Program-made: the position numbers and the translations under genes
Origin: Pseudolysinimonas kribbensis
Lineage (GTDB): Bacteria; Actinomycetota; Actinomycetes; Actinomycetales; Microbacteriaceae
Reading direction: 5' to 3'
DNA: 64,000 nt
Assembly: GCF_030161895.1 (NCBI RefSeq)
Contig: NZ_BSVB01000001.1
Location: forward strand, 1,116,001-1,180,000
Notes under the pieces: generated by a model
Databases searched by the model: none
What the model was told of the DNA's origin: nothing
Seen by the model: only the letters and a program-made list of their open reading frames with translations
Shown here: positions 36,975 to 47,252 of the stretch, in pieces
How positions within the stretch are numbered: position 1 is the stretch's first letter
Layout of the letters: the number at the start of each line of letters is the position of its first letter

Positions 36975-37911
36975 GCATCGGGCTCCACGCGGACGGCCGT
37001 TCCCTTCGCCCGGGGACGGCCGCCCCGCGGCGCTTCGCCGGAAGCGGCGGCCCGACCTCCTGCCGTACTTCCTCGTCTCGCCGCTCGCGCTGTTCATCGT
37101 CGCCCTGGCGCTGATCCCGGCGGCGTTCACGATCGGGGCGGCGTTCTTCCGGGTCGACGAGCTCGACCCGCCGACCCGATTCATCGGCCTCGGCAACTTC
37201 GTGCGGCTGTTCGGCGACGATGCGATCACCTCCAGCATCGGCAACACCCTGCTCTACGTGCTGATCGGCGTCGCGCTCTCGACCGTGCTCGGGATCGCGT
37301 TCGCCGTCGCGCTGCAGCGCCCGTTCCGCGGGCGCTCGGCCGTCGTGGCGATCCTGGTCCTGCCCTGGGCGCTTCCCGGCGTCGTCGAGGGCATCATCTG
37401 GGTGAGCATCTGGGACGGCAACACCGGTCTGCTCAACAGCGTGCTGACGTCGGCGCACCTCATCGACCACTACCAGGTGTTCCTCGGCCACAACCAGCTC
37501 CTCACGGTGTTCCTCACCGAGATCGTGCAGGTCTGGCAGATCACGCCGCTCTCCACGCTGCTGATCCTCGCCGGGCTGCAGAACATCCCGGCCGAGATCT
37601 ACGAGTCGGCCTCCATCGACGGGGCGGGCCCCTGGGGCTCCTTCACGCGCCTGACGCTGCCGCTGGTGCGGCCGGGGATCACCGTGGCGATGGTGCAGGC
37701 GGTCATCGCCACGCTCAACGTCTTCGACCAGCCCTACGTGCTGAACGGGGCGGCCGCGACCGGATCGTCGGTCACGATGCAGACCTACTTCGTGACCTTC
37801 CAGAACCTCGACTTCGGCGAGGGCTACGCGCTCTCGCTGCTCATCACGATCGCGACGCTCGTCATCTCGTTCATCGTGCTCAAGCTCGTCTATCGACCGG
37901 TGGAGTTCTGA
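36971..37911 (+). CDS. Carbohydrate ABC importer permease (MalF type; frame break near codon 17)
   Basis: Start GTG 36971 overlaps the binding-protein stop. After a lost base in the CCCC near 37022 the frame reads RKRRPDLLPYFLVSPLALFI, then RFIGLGNFVRLFGDD, VAILVLPWALPGVVEGIIW, IYESASIDGAGPWGSFTRLT (EAA loop) and LVISFIVLKLVYRPVEF. One added base gives 314 codons. Partner of the MalG-type gene that starts at its stop codon. Confidence 0.88.
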
Positions 37912-38744
37912 TGCGCCGCACGCACTGGGGACGCTGGATCGGCGTCGCGTTCATCCTGCTGTGGACGCTCATCCCGATCTACTGGACTATCAACACGAGC
38001 CTGCAGACCGACGCGCAGGTCACGTCGCGCCCGGCCAACTACCTGCCGCCGACACCGACCCTGCAGAACTACGCCGCCCTGCTCACGGCCGACACCGACA
38101 CGGCGCAGGCCATGCGCGCCTCGATCATGAACATCGTCATCGAGTGCCTCGCCGCCACGATCGTGACCGTGCTGCTGTCGACGCTCGCCGCCTACGCGTT
38201 CGCCCGTATGCGGTTCCGCGGACGGCAGGTGCTGTTCTACGCCGTGCTGGCGACCATGGCGTTCCCGGCGTATACGACGCTCATCCCGATCTACAAGATC
38301 ATGAGCTGGCTCGGTCTCGTCAACACCTACACGGGCATCGTGCTGGTGTACGTATCCGGATTCCTGCCGCTGGCGACGTGGATCCTCTACAACTACATGT
38401 CGAGCCTGCCTCGGTCCATCGAGGAGGCGGCCACCGTCGACGGGGCGAGCCGGCTCAAGGTGCTCTGGCATGTGGTCGTGCCGCTCGCCCGGCCCGGCAT
38501 CGTCTCCACCGCGATCATCACGTTCCTGTTCGCGTGGGGGCAGTTCCTGTTCCCGCTCGTGCTCTCCAGCGACCTGTCGACCGAGCCGCTCACCGTCGCG
38601 ATCGCGGCGCTGCAGGGCCGGCATACGGTGCCGTTCTCGCTCATGAGCGCGGCGGGCGTGCTGGCCATCGCGATCCCGGCGGTCATCGCCCTGCTGCTGA
38701 ACCGCTACATCGTGAGCGGTCTGCTCGCCGGCAGCGTGAAGTAG
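37911..38744 (+). CDS. Carbohydrate ABC importer permease (MalG type)
   Basis: 277 residues, six helices; WIGVAFILLWTLIPIYWTIN at the start, AYAFARMRFRGRQVLFYAVL, the EAA loop LPRSIEEAATVDGASRLKVL and the end YIVSGLLAGSVK. Start overlaps the MalF stop by one base (TGATG). No ATPase gene follows. Last gene of the importer operon; a repeat-rich gap separates it from the GH38 gene. Confidence 0.93.
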   Translation: MRRTHWGRWIGVAFILLWTLIPIYWTINTSLQTDAQVTSRPANYLPPTPTLQNYAALLTADTDTAQAMRASIMNIVIECLAATIVTVLLSTLAAYAFARMRFRGRQVLFYAVLATMAFPAYTTLIPIYKIMSWLGLVNTYTGIVLVYVSGFLPLATWILYNYMSSLPRSIEEAATVDGASRLKVLWHVVVPLARPGIVSTAIITFLFAWGQFLFPLVLSSDLSTEPLTVAIAALQGRHTVPFSLMSAAGVLAIAIPAVIALLLNRYIVSGLLAGSVK

Positions 38745-38850
38745 CCCCGCGGTCACCCGTTCCCGACCCCCGTCTCCCGGCCCGACCCCGTCTCCCACCC
38801 GGGGCCGCGACGCCGCGAGCGCGCGAGGCCGCGAGGCCGCGAGGCCGCGA

Positions 38851-38930
38851 GCGTCAAAAGTGCAGGAGCATCGCGGCGATCCGGTCCCGTACCGGGACGA
38901 CACGTCGTCCGTCTCCTGCACTTTTGACGC
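38851..38930. repeat. 80-bp inverted repeat with internal hairpins (clover shape)
   Basis: The ends GCGTCAAAAGTGCAGGAG (38851-38868) and its exact complement (38913-38930) form an 18-bp perfect stem. Inside are three smaller stems: ATCGC-G-GCGAT (38870-38880), GTCCCG-tac-CGGGAC (38884-38898) and GGACGAC-ac-GTCGTCC (38895-38910); the last two share bases. A/T-rich outer arms contrast with the surroundings. It looks like a REP or small non-autonomous mobile unit; it could also end transcription of the importer operon. Confidence 0.75.
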
Positions 38931-38940
38931 GGGGACGGCG

Positions 38941-39049
38941 GCGGAAGGACGCGGACGGACGCGGCTGGACGCGGTAGGGCACGGCGGCGAAGGGGCGCAC
39001 GTCCAGCGGCGAAGGGGCGCACGTCCAGCGGCGAAGGGACGCACGTCCA
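38941..39049. repeat. Two tandem arrays (10-bp and 22-bp units)
   Basis: GCGGnnGGAC repeats three times at 38941-38970. Then a 22-base unit beginning GCGGCGAAGGGGCGCACGTC is repeated three times (38984-39005, 39006-39027, 39028-39049); the third copy differs by one base. Such arrays often vary in copy number between strains. Confidence 0.8.
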
Positions 39050-39170
39050 GCGGGCGCGCGTTGGGCGCGCGGGCGCGGCGCGGGATGCTCGCACGCGCGG
39101 GCGGGGCGCCCCGTAGGCTGGCCTCCGGGCGGGCCACGCCGACGTGGACGGATCGCGGAAGGGCGGGTCG

Positions 39171-42118
39171 ATGCGCGAGTTCGCGATCTGGGCCGCCGGC
39201 CGCCTGCGGGAGCGCCCGCGCCGCATCCCCCGGCTCGAGAGCATCGCCCGCACGATCTACCGCCCGGTCGTCGAGCTGAAGGCCGAGGTCGTGCGCTCGG
39301 CCGAGCCGATCCCGTTCGCCGATCTCGACCGCGACGCATTCCGGCCGATCCGTCCGGGGCAGGGCTTCGGCCGCACGCTGGAGTGCGCGTGGCTGCGGAT
39401 CAAGGGCGAGGCGCCCGCCGACGCACCGCCCGGCGCGGTGCTGCTGCTCGGCATCCGGGGCGAGGGTCTCGTGCTCGACGCCGGCGGCGAGGTGCTCGAC
39501 GGCGTCTCGACGGTCTGGCAGCAGGGCGACCTGCCCCACGGCGGCGGCCGGTTCCGGCCGGTGCGCGGCGCCCCCACGAGCGGGCCCATCGAGCTGTACG
39601 CGGACATCGCCTACAACGGGTGGCTGCTCTACCCCTATGGCCGCGGCGTCTACGACGGGGCCCGGATCGCCGTGCGCGACGACACGGCGTTCGGCCTGTA
39701 CTACGACTATCTGACGCTGCTCGTGCTGGCCGAGTCGACGCCGGATGCCGTGCTGGCCCGATCGCTGCGCGCGGCCCTCGACGCGGCGTGGTCGCGATTG
39801 CGCACCGGTGACGCCGCGGCGGCGCGCGGCGAGCTGGCCGGGCCGCTCGCGCAGGCCTCCGAGTCGGACTTCACCTACTCGGCCATCGGGCACGGCCACC
39901 TCGACCAGGCGTGGCTGTGGCCGATCCGCGAGACGAAGCGCAAGGCCGCGCGCACGTACGCGCGGCAGCTGAACAACGTCGCCGAGCATCCGGGGTACGT
40001 CTACGGCACGAGCCAGCCGCAGCAGCTGGCCTGGATGAAGGCCGAGCAGCCCGCGATCTACGCGCGACTGCAGCGCGCGGTCGCCGAGCGGCGGATCGAG
40101 CTGCAGGGCTCGTTCTGGGTCGAGACCGACACGAACCTGCCCGGGGGCGAGTCGCTCGTGCGGCAGGCGATCGTCGGCCGGCGCTTCCTGCAGGAGGAGT
40201 TCGGGCTCGGCGACGACGACCTGCGCCTGTGCTGGCTGCCCGACACGTTCGGGTATTCGGGGCGCTGCCGCAGATCCTGAAGAAGAGCGGCATGGACTGG
40301 TTCCAGACCATCAAGCTCGCCTGGAACCGGGTCAACGACTTCCCCCATCGCACCTTCCAGTGGAGGGGCATCGACGGCACCGGCGTGCTCGTGCACATGC
40401 CGCCGGAGGGCGACTACAACTCCCGTGGGGCGGCCGACGGACTGCTGAGGGGGCTGCGGCGCTACCCGGAGCGCGCGCTCGACACGGCTCTGCTCGTCTT
40501 CGGCTCCGGCGACGGCGGCGGCGGGCCCGGCGAGGTGCATCTCGAGGTGACCGGCCGCGAGCACAGCCTGCGCGGGCTGCCGAAGGTCGCGTACTCGAGT
40601 GCGGGCGACTTCTTCCGCGCCCTGGAGGAGAAGGACGTCGTCCCCTCCCACCAGGGCGAGCTCTACCTCGAGGCGCATCAGGGCACCTATACGACCCAGC
40701 GCCGCACGAAGCAGCACAACCGGCGCGTGGAGCGCATGCTGCACGAGGTGGAGGCGCTCGCCGCGATCGTGGGCGAGCCGACGCGCGAGGAGCTCGAACC
40801 GCACTGGCGCGACGTGCTCCTGCACCAGTTCCACGACATCCTGCCGGGGTCGGCGATCGAGCGGGTCAATCGCGAGGCGCGGGAGACCTACGCGCGGATC
40901 GAGGGCGAGCTCGACGGGATCGCGGAGCGACTCGTCGAGCGGCTGCCCGGCTCGGACGTCGGCTCGGACGCCGTCCCGACCGCCGTCAACCTCACGTCGT
41001 TCCCGCGGGTCGAGCACGTGCGCCAGGACGGCGTCTGGATGCGCGCCGAGGTCGCGCCGTACGCGGCCGCACCGCTGCTGCCCGCGCCTTCCGCTTCTCC
41101 GGAGCTCCGCACCACGGCCGACACGATCTCCAACGGACGGGTGACCCTCCGGTTCGGGAGCTCCGGGGACGTGACGTCGATGATCGACGCCGACGGCGGC
41201 GAGCACGCAGGACGGGGCCTCAACCGGCTGGTGCTGCACCGCGACCCGTACCAGTTCCCCTGGGACGCGTGGGACATCGGCCCCGGCTACCTGCGCCGCA
41301 CGCCCGACGTGCTCGTGCCGCGCACCATCGAGTCGGGCGTCGACGGACCGACCGTGTGGCGCCGCCAGGTGTTCCGCTGGGGCCGCGGCGAGGTCGAGCA
41401 GCGCATCGTGCTCGAGGCGGGCGACGACCTCGTGCGGGTCGAGACCCGCGTCGACTGGCGCGAGAGCCACCGGATGCTGCGGGCCGAGTTCCGGCCGGCG
41501 CACTACGGCGACCAGGCGCGCTGCGAGATCCAGTTCGGGCATCTGCTGCGCCCGACGACCGAACGCGACGAGGTCGAGCGCGCGCAGTTCGAGATCTGCG
41601 CGCACAAGTGGCTCGCGGTGCAGGATGCCGAGGCCGGGTTCGCGGTGCTCAACGACGGCACCTATGGTCACCGCGCCAAGGCCGGGCTGCTGAGCCTGAA
41701 CCTGCTGCGCGCCCCCACCTTCCCCGATCCCACCGCCGATCGCGGCGAGCACCGGTTCACGTACGCCTTCCGTGCATTCGCGCCCGGCGACACCGGCCTC
41801 ACCGGTGTCATCGCCGACGGCTATCGCCTGAACAACCCGCTGCGGATCGCCGAGGGCGTCGCGTTCGACAGCGCGGTCGCGAGCTCCGATCCCGGCGTCG
41901 TCGTCGAGACGGTCAAGCCCGCCGAGTCGGGCGAGGGCGTCGTCGTGCGGCTGTACGAGGGACTCGGGCAGGCGAGAACCACGGCGCTCTCGGTCGGCAT
42001 CCCGCACTCCCGCGCGACGTTCACCGACCTGCTCGAACGCCCGCTCGGCCCCGCCGACCTGCGACACCTCGAACTGGGCCCGTTCGAGATCGTGACCATC
42101 CACCTGGAGTGTTCATGA
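39171..42118 (+). CDS. GH38 alpha-mannosidase (one frame break)
   Basis: About 982 residues. Zn and catalytic motifs of GH38: GHGHLDQAWLWPIRETKRK, WVETDTNLPGGESLVRQ, and the nucleophile Asp in LCWLPDTFGYSG. A base is missing in the GGGG at 40259-40262, then LPQILKKSGMDWFQTIKL and HQFHDILPGSAIERV follow, and a C-terminal GH38C domain to HLELGPFEIVTIHLEC. One added base gives 983 codons. Cytoplasmic (no signal), so it trims mannosides after import. ATGA overlap with the symporter gene. Confidence 0.92.
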
Positions 42119-43462
42119 GCGCTGAGACCGCCGCCGTGCCCACCGACCGTCCCGCCGGCCCGTCGACGCGCACGCAGCACGTGGCGATCGTGATCGCGGG
42201 CTTCGGGCAGAACGTCATCCTCACCACGGTGACGACGTTCGTGCTGCTCTATCTCAGCCAGTACGCGGGCATCTCGACCGCCGGTCTCGCGGTGGTCACG
42301 ACCATCATCACCGCGGCCAAGATCCTCGACGCGGTGAGCGATCCCGTCATGGGCAGCATCATCGACATGACGCGCACGCGGCTGGGCAAGCTGCGACCGT
42401 ACATCCTGTTCTCGGCCCTGCCGGTCGCCGTGCTGTCGGGCCTGCTGTTCTCGGTTCCGGACCTCCCCGAGGCCGGGCAGCTCCTGTACTTCGCGATCGT
42501 CTACCTCGTCTGGGGTGTGCTCTACACGGTGTGCGACGTGCCGCTGTGGGGCCTCATCGGCTCGGCGTTCGAGGAGCCGGCGCAGCGCACCCGGGTGATC
42601 GCCAACGTGCGCGTGTTCGGCTCCATCTCCTCGGCCTCGCCACGCTCGGGATGCCGTGGCTCGCCCATGCGCTCTCCTTCGGCCCGAAGACCACCGGCGC
42701 CGGATGGTCGATCGCGGTCTTCTCGACCTCGATCGTCGGCATGGTCCTCTACGTGCTCGCCGGCGTCTTCGGCCGCGAACGCCGGACGACCGCCCAGACG
42801 CGCCTCACGTTCACCGGCCTGTTCCGTGCGCTGTTCCGCAACCGGCCGCTGCTCATGGTGCTGCTCGGCTCGGTGCTCGGGTTCGGCCGTTACATCGTGC
42901 AGGCCGGCGGCGCGCTGTTCGTCGTGATCGCCTACAACAGCGAGGGCCTGTTCACGATCGTCGGAGCCGCGATCATCGCGGGCCTGGTCATCGCGTCCTT
43001 CGCGACGCCCTTCCTGCTGCGGCTGATGAAGCCGCGCACGCTCGTGGTCGGCAGCTCGCTCGTGGGCACGGCCCTCTACATCGCGATGTGGTTCGTCGGC
43101 TACCGCAGCATCCCGGTGCTGATCGTCTTCATCTTCCTGACCGGTCTCACCCTCGGGGTGTTCGGCGTCGTGCAGACCACGATGATCGCGGATGCCGTCG
43201 ACGACGCCGAGCGTCGCACGGGCATGCGCAACGACGGCATCTCGTTCGCGACGCTGACCTTCTCGGCCAAGATCATGAACGCGCTCTCGGTGCTCGTCTT
43301 CGGGCTGTTCATCGTGCTCGCGGGCTACGAGAAGGGGTGCACGTCACCGCGACGATGCAGAGCATCGTCTACGCGGGCATCACCCTCGTGCCGGCCGTGA
43401 GCTGCGTGCTGTCGGCGATCCCGTTCCTCTTCTACCGGCTCGGATCGACGCGGCCGTCCTGA
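42115..43462 (+). CDS. GPH-family sugar:cation symporter (MFS; two frame breaks)
   Basis: Twelve-helix transporter of the glycoside-pentoside-hexuronide type: DAVSDPVMGSIIDMTRTRLGKLRPYI is the signature loop (DxxxDPxxG...GxxRP), with VLYTVCDVPLWGLIG. Frame changes near 42640 and in GGGG near 43336; across them come LATLGMPWLAHALSFGPKTT, GVFGVVQTTMIADAVDDAERRTGMR and ATMQSIVYAGITLVPAV. Two added bases give 450 codons. Likely brings in the mannoside cleaved by the coupled mannosidase. Confidence 0.88.
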
Positions 43463-43600
43463 CGCGAGCCTGAACGTCGCGTGCGGGGCCGGGTGCGCGG
43501 CACGGGATGCGGCGCAGGCTGGCCTCATGGTGGGGCGCGCGGCGTGCATCCGGGGACATCGCGCTCGCACGCCCTGCGCTGAGGAGAAGGGAGAACCGGC

Positions 43601-43747
43601 ATGTCCGACCCGAGAGACGACGACACGGGCGACGAGCCCGACGACATGCAGGAGAGGGAGGCCGTCGAGGAGACGGAGCAGACCGGCGAGGTGAATCCGT
43701 CCGGCCTCTGGCCGGAGGGCGATGAGGAGACCCGATCCCCGCTGTGA
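43601..43747 (+). CDS. Small acidic protein, 48 residues
   Basis: ATG 43601 is preceded by GAGGAGAAGGGAG. The product starts MSDPRDDDTGDEPDDMQERE and ends GLWPEGDEETRSPL: about one third Asp/Glu, no hydrophobic segment, probably unstructured. I do not recognise it. It lies 37 bases before the GAF-ANTAR gene, possibly in the same stress regulon. The 138 bases before it show nothing else recognisable. Confidence 0.65.
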   Translation: MSDPRDDDTGDEPDDMQEREAVEETEQTGEVNPSGLWPEGDEETRSPL

Positions 43748-43770
43748 ACCAGCTGAGCGCCACTCGGGGA

Positions 43771-43784
43771 TAATCTTGCTGGCG
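43771..43784 (+). promoter_or_regulatory. Candidate -10 box giving a leaderless GAF-ANTAR mRNA
   Basis: TAATCT at 43771-43776 lies seven bases before the GTG start of the GAF-ANTAR gene, the distance from -10 to the start point. No ribosome site is present. No convincing -35 is seen. Confidence 0.4.
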
Positions 43785-44425
43785 TGATCGCCGGCGCCGA
43801 CCTCCTTCGGGCGGTCGTCACGGTGGCTGGGGAGCTCATCCCGTCGACCACCACCGGCGTCCTGCTCGCGGATGCCGGCGACCGGCTCGAGATCGCGGCC
43901 ACGAGCGACGACACCGCGACGGTGCTCGAGCTGCTCCAGGCCGGAGTGGGCGAGGGGCCGTGCGTCGACAGCTACCGGCGCGGTGACGTCGTGAGCGTGG
44001 ACGACATCCGCGACGAGGCGGAGTGGCCGGTGTTCCGCGATGCCGCGCTCGCGCAGGGCGTGCTCGCCGTGCACTCCGTGCCGTTGCGGCTGCGGGAGGC
44101 GACGGTCGGATCGATGAACCTCTTCCGCAGCACCGCGGGCGCGTGGACGGATGCCGACACCTCAGCGGCACAGGCCCTCGCCGATCTGGCGACCATCGGC
44201 ATCCTGCAGTCGCGCGAGGTCGACCGCGCCCACGAGCGCAGTGAGCAGCTGCAGCACGCCCTCGACAGCCGGGTGCTGATCGAGCAGGCCAAGGGTTTCG
44301 TCGCGGTCCGGCGCGACATGTCGCCCGCCGAGGCGTTCGACGTCATCCGCGCGCACGCGCGGCAGAGCCGGCAACCGCTCGGCGAGGTCGCCGAGCAGAT
44401 CGTGTCACGGCGTCTCGAGCTCTGA
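43784..44425 (+). CDS. GAF and ANTAR domain RNA-binding regulator
   Basis: 213 residues. GAF sensor domain about residues 1-150 (LQAGVGEGPCVDSYRRGDVVSVDDI, VHSVPLRLREATVGSMNLF), then ANTAR helices: ALDSRVLIEQAKGFVAVRRDMSPAEAFDVIRAHARQSRQPLGEVAEQIV. ANTAR domains bind tandem RNA hairpins to prevent termination; GAF-ANTAR proteins are common stress regulators in actinobacteria. GTG start without a ribosome site. Its 3' end overlaps the convergent DUF7882-like gene by 21 bases. Confidence 0.9.
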   Translation: MIAGADLLRAVVTVAGELIPSTTTGVLLADAGDRLEIAATSDDTATVLELLQAGVGEGPCVDSYRRGDVVSVDDIRDEAEWPVFRDAALAQGVLAVHSVPLRLREATVGSMNLFRSTAGAWTDADTSAAQALADLATIGILQSREVDRAHERSEQLQHALDSRVLIEQAKGFVAVRRDMSPAEAFDVIRAHARQSRQPLGEVAEQIVSRRLEL

Positions 44426-44734
44426 TCCCTTGGCATCGCCGTTCGGCTCGGGGACCACCTGCAGGCCGGTCGTCGAGTTCGCTGACATCATGAGCTGCTC
44501 GATCCAGCGCCGGTTGAGCGCCGGTGACCGGTTGCCGAAGTACTTGAACGAGATCGACGACGTCGGATTCAGCCACACGGCCGTGTGACCGCTGCCCAGG
44601 GCCACGTCGTCGGTCCAGGTGAACATGAACGACTCGCCCCGCCGCAGCTTGGCGCCGATGACCGCCTGCAGGTGCGCGAGGACCCGGTCGTCGAAGTCGA
44701 CGGAGAGCGTCGCGTCGTAGGTGAATCTGCCCAT
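44405..44734 (-). CDS. DUF7882-like small protein
   Basis: 109 residues: MGRFTYDATLSVDFDDRVLA, LQAVIGAKLRRGESFMFTW, TAVWLNPTSSISFKYFGNR and RRWIEQLMMSA. This matches a small family frequent in Microbacteriaceae, often mislabelled as DNA ligase; function unknown. Possibly a nucleic-acid or cell-envelope related fold. Its end lies inside the end of the convergent GAF-ANTAR gene. Confidence 0.78.
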   Translation of the reverse strand: MGRFTYDATLSVDFDDRVLAHLQAVIGAKLRRGESFMFTWTDDVALGSGHTAVWLNPTSSISFKYFGNRSPALNRRWIEQLMMSANSTTGLQVVPEPNGDAKGSELETP

Positions 44735-44822
44735 CGCGGGCGCCTCCACGGACCACACCGGACAGCGACCGGGTCGGGGTCCAGGATCCGGTCGGCGACG
44801 CACCACGCGTCTGATTCCAGAA

Positions 44823-46171
44823 TTACTGCAGAGCGGGTCCGCTCGCCAAATCGCCGAGGGTGCTTCGGACGGTCGGAGCGATCGCGGCCGACACCCGGTC
44901 GCCTCCCGCGTCCTTCGCCGCGTACATCGCCTGGTCGGCGAGCCGGATGAGCTGGTCGGTGCCGATCGGGGTCGAGGCGTCAGCGAGGGCGACCCCGATG
45001 CTCGCCGAGAGGGGAGGTGCGCCGGAATCGACTCGTAGCGCTCGGCGAGGCGGATGCGGATGCGCTCGGCGATCTCGGCCGCGGCATCCGGATCGGGCAC
45101 CTCGGCGACCACCACGAACTCGTCGCCCCCGTAGCGGGCGACGACATGGTCACCGCGGACGATGGAGCGCAGTCGCGCGCCGACCTCGCGCAGCAGCCGG
45201 TCGCCCACCGCGTGCCCGTGACCGTCGTTCACGTGCTTGAAGCCGTCGAGGTCGACGAAGAAGATCGCGGTCAGACCGTCGACGCGCTCATGCAGCTGCA
45301 GCTGCTCCTCGAGGAAGCGCCGGTTCGGCAGGCTCGTCGTCTCGTCGTGGGTCGCGGCGTGCTCGAGAGCCCGCTGCAGTCGCAGGCTCGTGATGACCTG
45401 ACCGGCCTGGCCGGAGAGCGCGCTGGCCAGTGGGGACGCCTGCTCGTCGAAACCACGGGGGTGCAGGAAGAAGCAGACGAAGACGCCGAGGACGTCGTCC
45501 TCGTGCCAGATGGGCGAGGCGATGATCGAGTGCACGCCGGCGGAGACGAAAGCCCGGCCGAGCGGCGCCGCGACGGCATAGGCCTCCTCGGCGCCCGCGA
45601 TCTTGACGACCTCGCCGCGACGCAGGGCGGGGATCGAGAGCAGCTCGCCGACGTCCAGCTCGGCGAACGGATAGGTGCCCGCGACCTGGCGGAGCCGGCC
45701 GTCGTCGGAGAGGAACACCATCGATTCCTCGGCCGCGTAGGCGCGGGCCGCGGTCTCGGCGAGCAGCTGGCCGAGCTCCTCCTCGGTTGTCGCCGCCGAG
45801 AAGGCGATCGAGGCGTCGATGACGAGCTGGAGCCGGTTCTGGGTGCGGCGGACGAGGGCGTGCGTCTGCAGCAGGCCGTCCTCGACCGCCTGCCGGTGCG
45901 TCGCGTCGAACACGACGGCGATCCCTGCGCCGAGCGGGCCCTCGACGAGGACCGGGCGGCGCATCCCGTCGTCGTTCTTGAGGAAGACGATGTCGCCGGC
46001 CGCGAGGCCGCGCTGCGGATCGATCGAGTCGATGAAGTCGGTGAGCAGGCGGCCGGCGACCGAGACCGTGCCGGTCCACGCGCGGAAGACCTCGTTCGCG
46101 CCGACGATCGCGCCCTGGTCGTCGAGCTCGACGAGCCCGCACGGGACGGCATCCGGAACCACATCGCGCAC
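44823..46171 (-). CDS. PAS/GAF sensor diguanylate cyclase (one frame break near the 3' end)
   Basis: Domains in order: an N-terminal PAS-like part (VPCGLVELDDQGAIVGANEVFRAW), a GAF domain (LVIDASIAFSAATTEEELGQLL to VFVCFFLHPRGF) and GGDEF (HDETTSLPNRRFL, FVDLDGFKHVNDGHGHAVGD, VARYGGDEFVVVAE). The active-site GGDEF is intact, so it should make cyclic di-GMP. Where the RxxD inhibitory site would be it reads RGDH. A lost base in CCCC near 45012 separates the last 70 residues (LSASIGVALADAST, LADQAMYAAKDAGGDRV). One added base gives 450 codons. Cytoplasmic. Confidence 0.88.
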
Positions 46172-46304
46172 GACGGAGCCGCCCTTCTCCCGATCGAATC
46201 GCCGACCACGATTTTAGGCGCGAGGGCGCGATTTCGAACCCATCGGTCCGGGGGATTGCTCACCGGCGGCGGATGGACTATGCGGCGCGCGGCGCTCGCC
46301 CGGG

Positions 46305-47200
46305 TCAGTGCACGGGCGTGCCCCCGGTGACGGCGACGACCTCCCCGCTCGTGTAGCTCGCGTCCTGCGAGGCAAGATACACGTACGTCGAGGCGATCTC
46401 GACGGGCTGGCCCGGACGCCCGTACGGGGCCCCTCGCCGAAGTGCTCGAGCTTCTCCGGCGGGTCGGACACCGGCTGCAGCGGCGTCCAGAACGGTCCGG
46501 GCGCGACGCCGTTGACCCGGATGCCGCGCTCGGCGAGCTGCTGCGCCATGCCCCGCACCCAGTTCGCGATGCCGGCCTTGGTCACCGCGTACTCGATGAG
46601 CGACGGCGAGGGCGTGAAGGCCTGCTCCGACGAGGTCGCGATGACCGACGCGCCGGGACCGAAATGCGGCACCGCCGCCTTGGTCAGCCAGAACAGTGAA
46701 CTCAGGTTGGTGTCGACGAGCCGTCTCCAGACCGCGGTGTCGAAGTCCTCGATGCCGTCGACGGTGGGCATCTGCCCGGCGACCATCACCAGCAGGTCGA
46801 GCCCGCCGAGCGCCGCCGCGCCGTCCTCGACGAGGCGACGGCAGTACTCCTCGTCGGCCAGGTCGCCCGGCAGGCACTGCGCAGTGCGACCCTCGGCCCG
46901 CACGAGCTCGGCGACCTGCTGCGCGTCCTCCTCCTCGTCGGGCAGATAGCTCAGCACGACGTCCGCACCCTCCCGGCCGTAGGCGATCGCGACGGCCCGC
47001 CCGATGCCGGAGTCGGCTCCGGTGACGATCGCGCGGCGGCCGGTCAGCCTGCCGGTTCCGCGGTAGCTCTGCTCGCCGTGGTCGGGTGCCGGGTCCATCT
47101 CGGCGACCGAGCCCGGTCCGCTCTGCTTCGCCGCGGGGAAGGGCGGTGCGGGGTACTTCGTGGCGACATTGGTCGGGGCGTAGAGGTCGGTGGAGCTCAT
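46305..47200 (-). CDS. SDR oxidoreductase, glucose/general-stress type (one frame break)
   Basis: Long N-terminal arm (TKYPAPPFPAAKQSGPGSVAEMDPAPDHGE) followed by RAIVTGADSGIGRAVAIAYG, Ser of the active site in ATSSEQAF, YAVTKAG and WVRGMAQQLAERGIRVNGVAPGPFWTPL. This is the GsiB-neighbour YhdF/YhxD type common in stress regulons. Base missing in GGGGCCCC near 46430; the end PYGRPGQPVEIASTYVYLASQ and GEVVAVTGGTPVH follows. One added base gives 299 codons. Confidence 0.88.
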
Positions 47201-47252
47201 GTCGCGACGGTAGGTCGATCGGCGAGAGGCGGCACTGGTGTTCAGCCGATGA

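Larger units (their letters stand above)
38745..39170. other. Repeat-rich gap without a supported gene
   Basis: 426 bases between the permease and the alpha-mannosidase. It contains three copies of GAGGCCGC (38825-38848), a long inverted repeat, a run of GCGGnnGGAC units and a 22-base tandem repeat. No ribosome site with a credible frame was found until the AGGGCGGG before ATG 39171. Base composition is even richer in GC than the flanking genes. Confidence 0.7.

Noticed and set aside
38851-39049. A CRISPR array
   Set aside because: The repeats are adjacent, without unique spacers of even length, and no cas gene is near.
38854-39253. Small frames inside the repeat-rich gap
   Set aside because: They follow the tandem repeats, lack ribosome sites and have no recognisable motifs.
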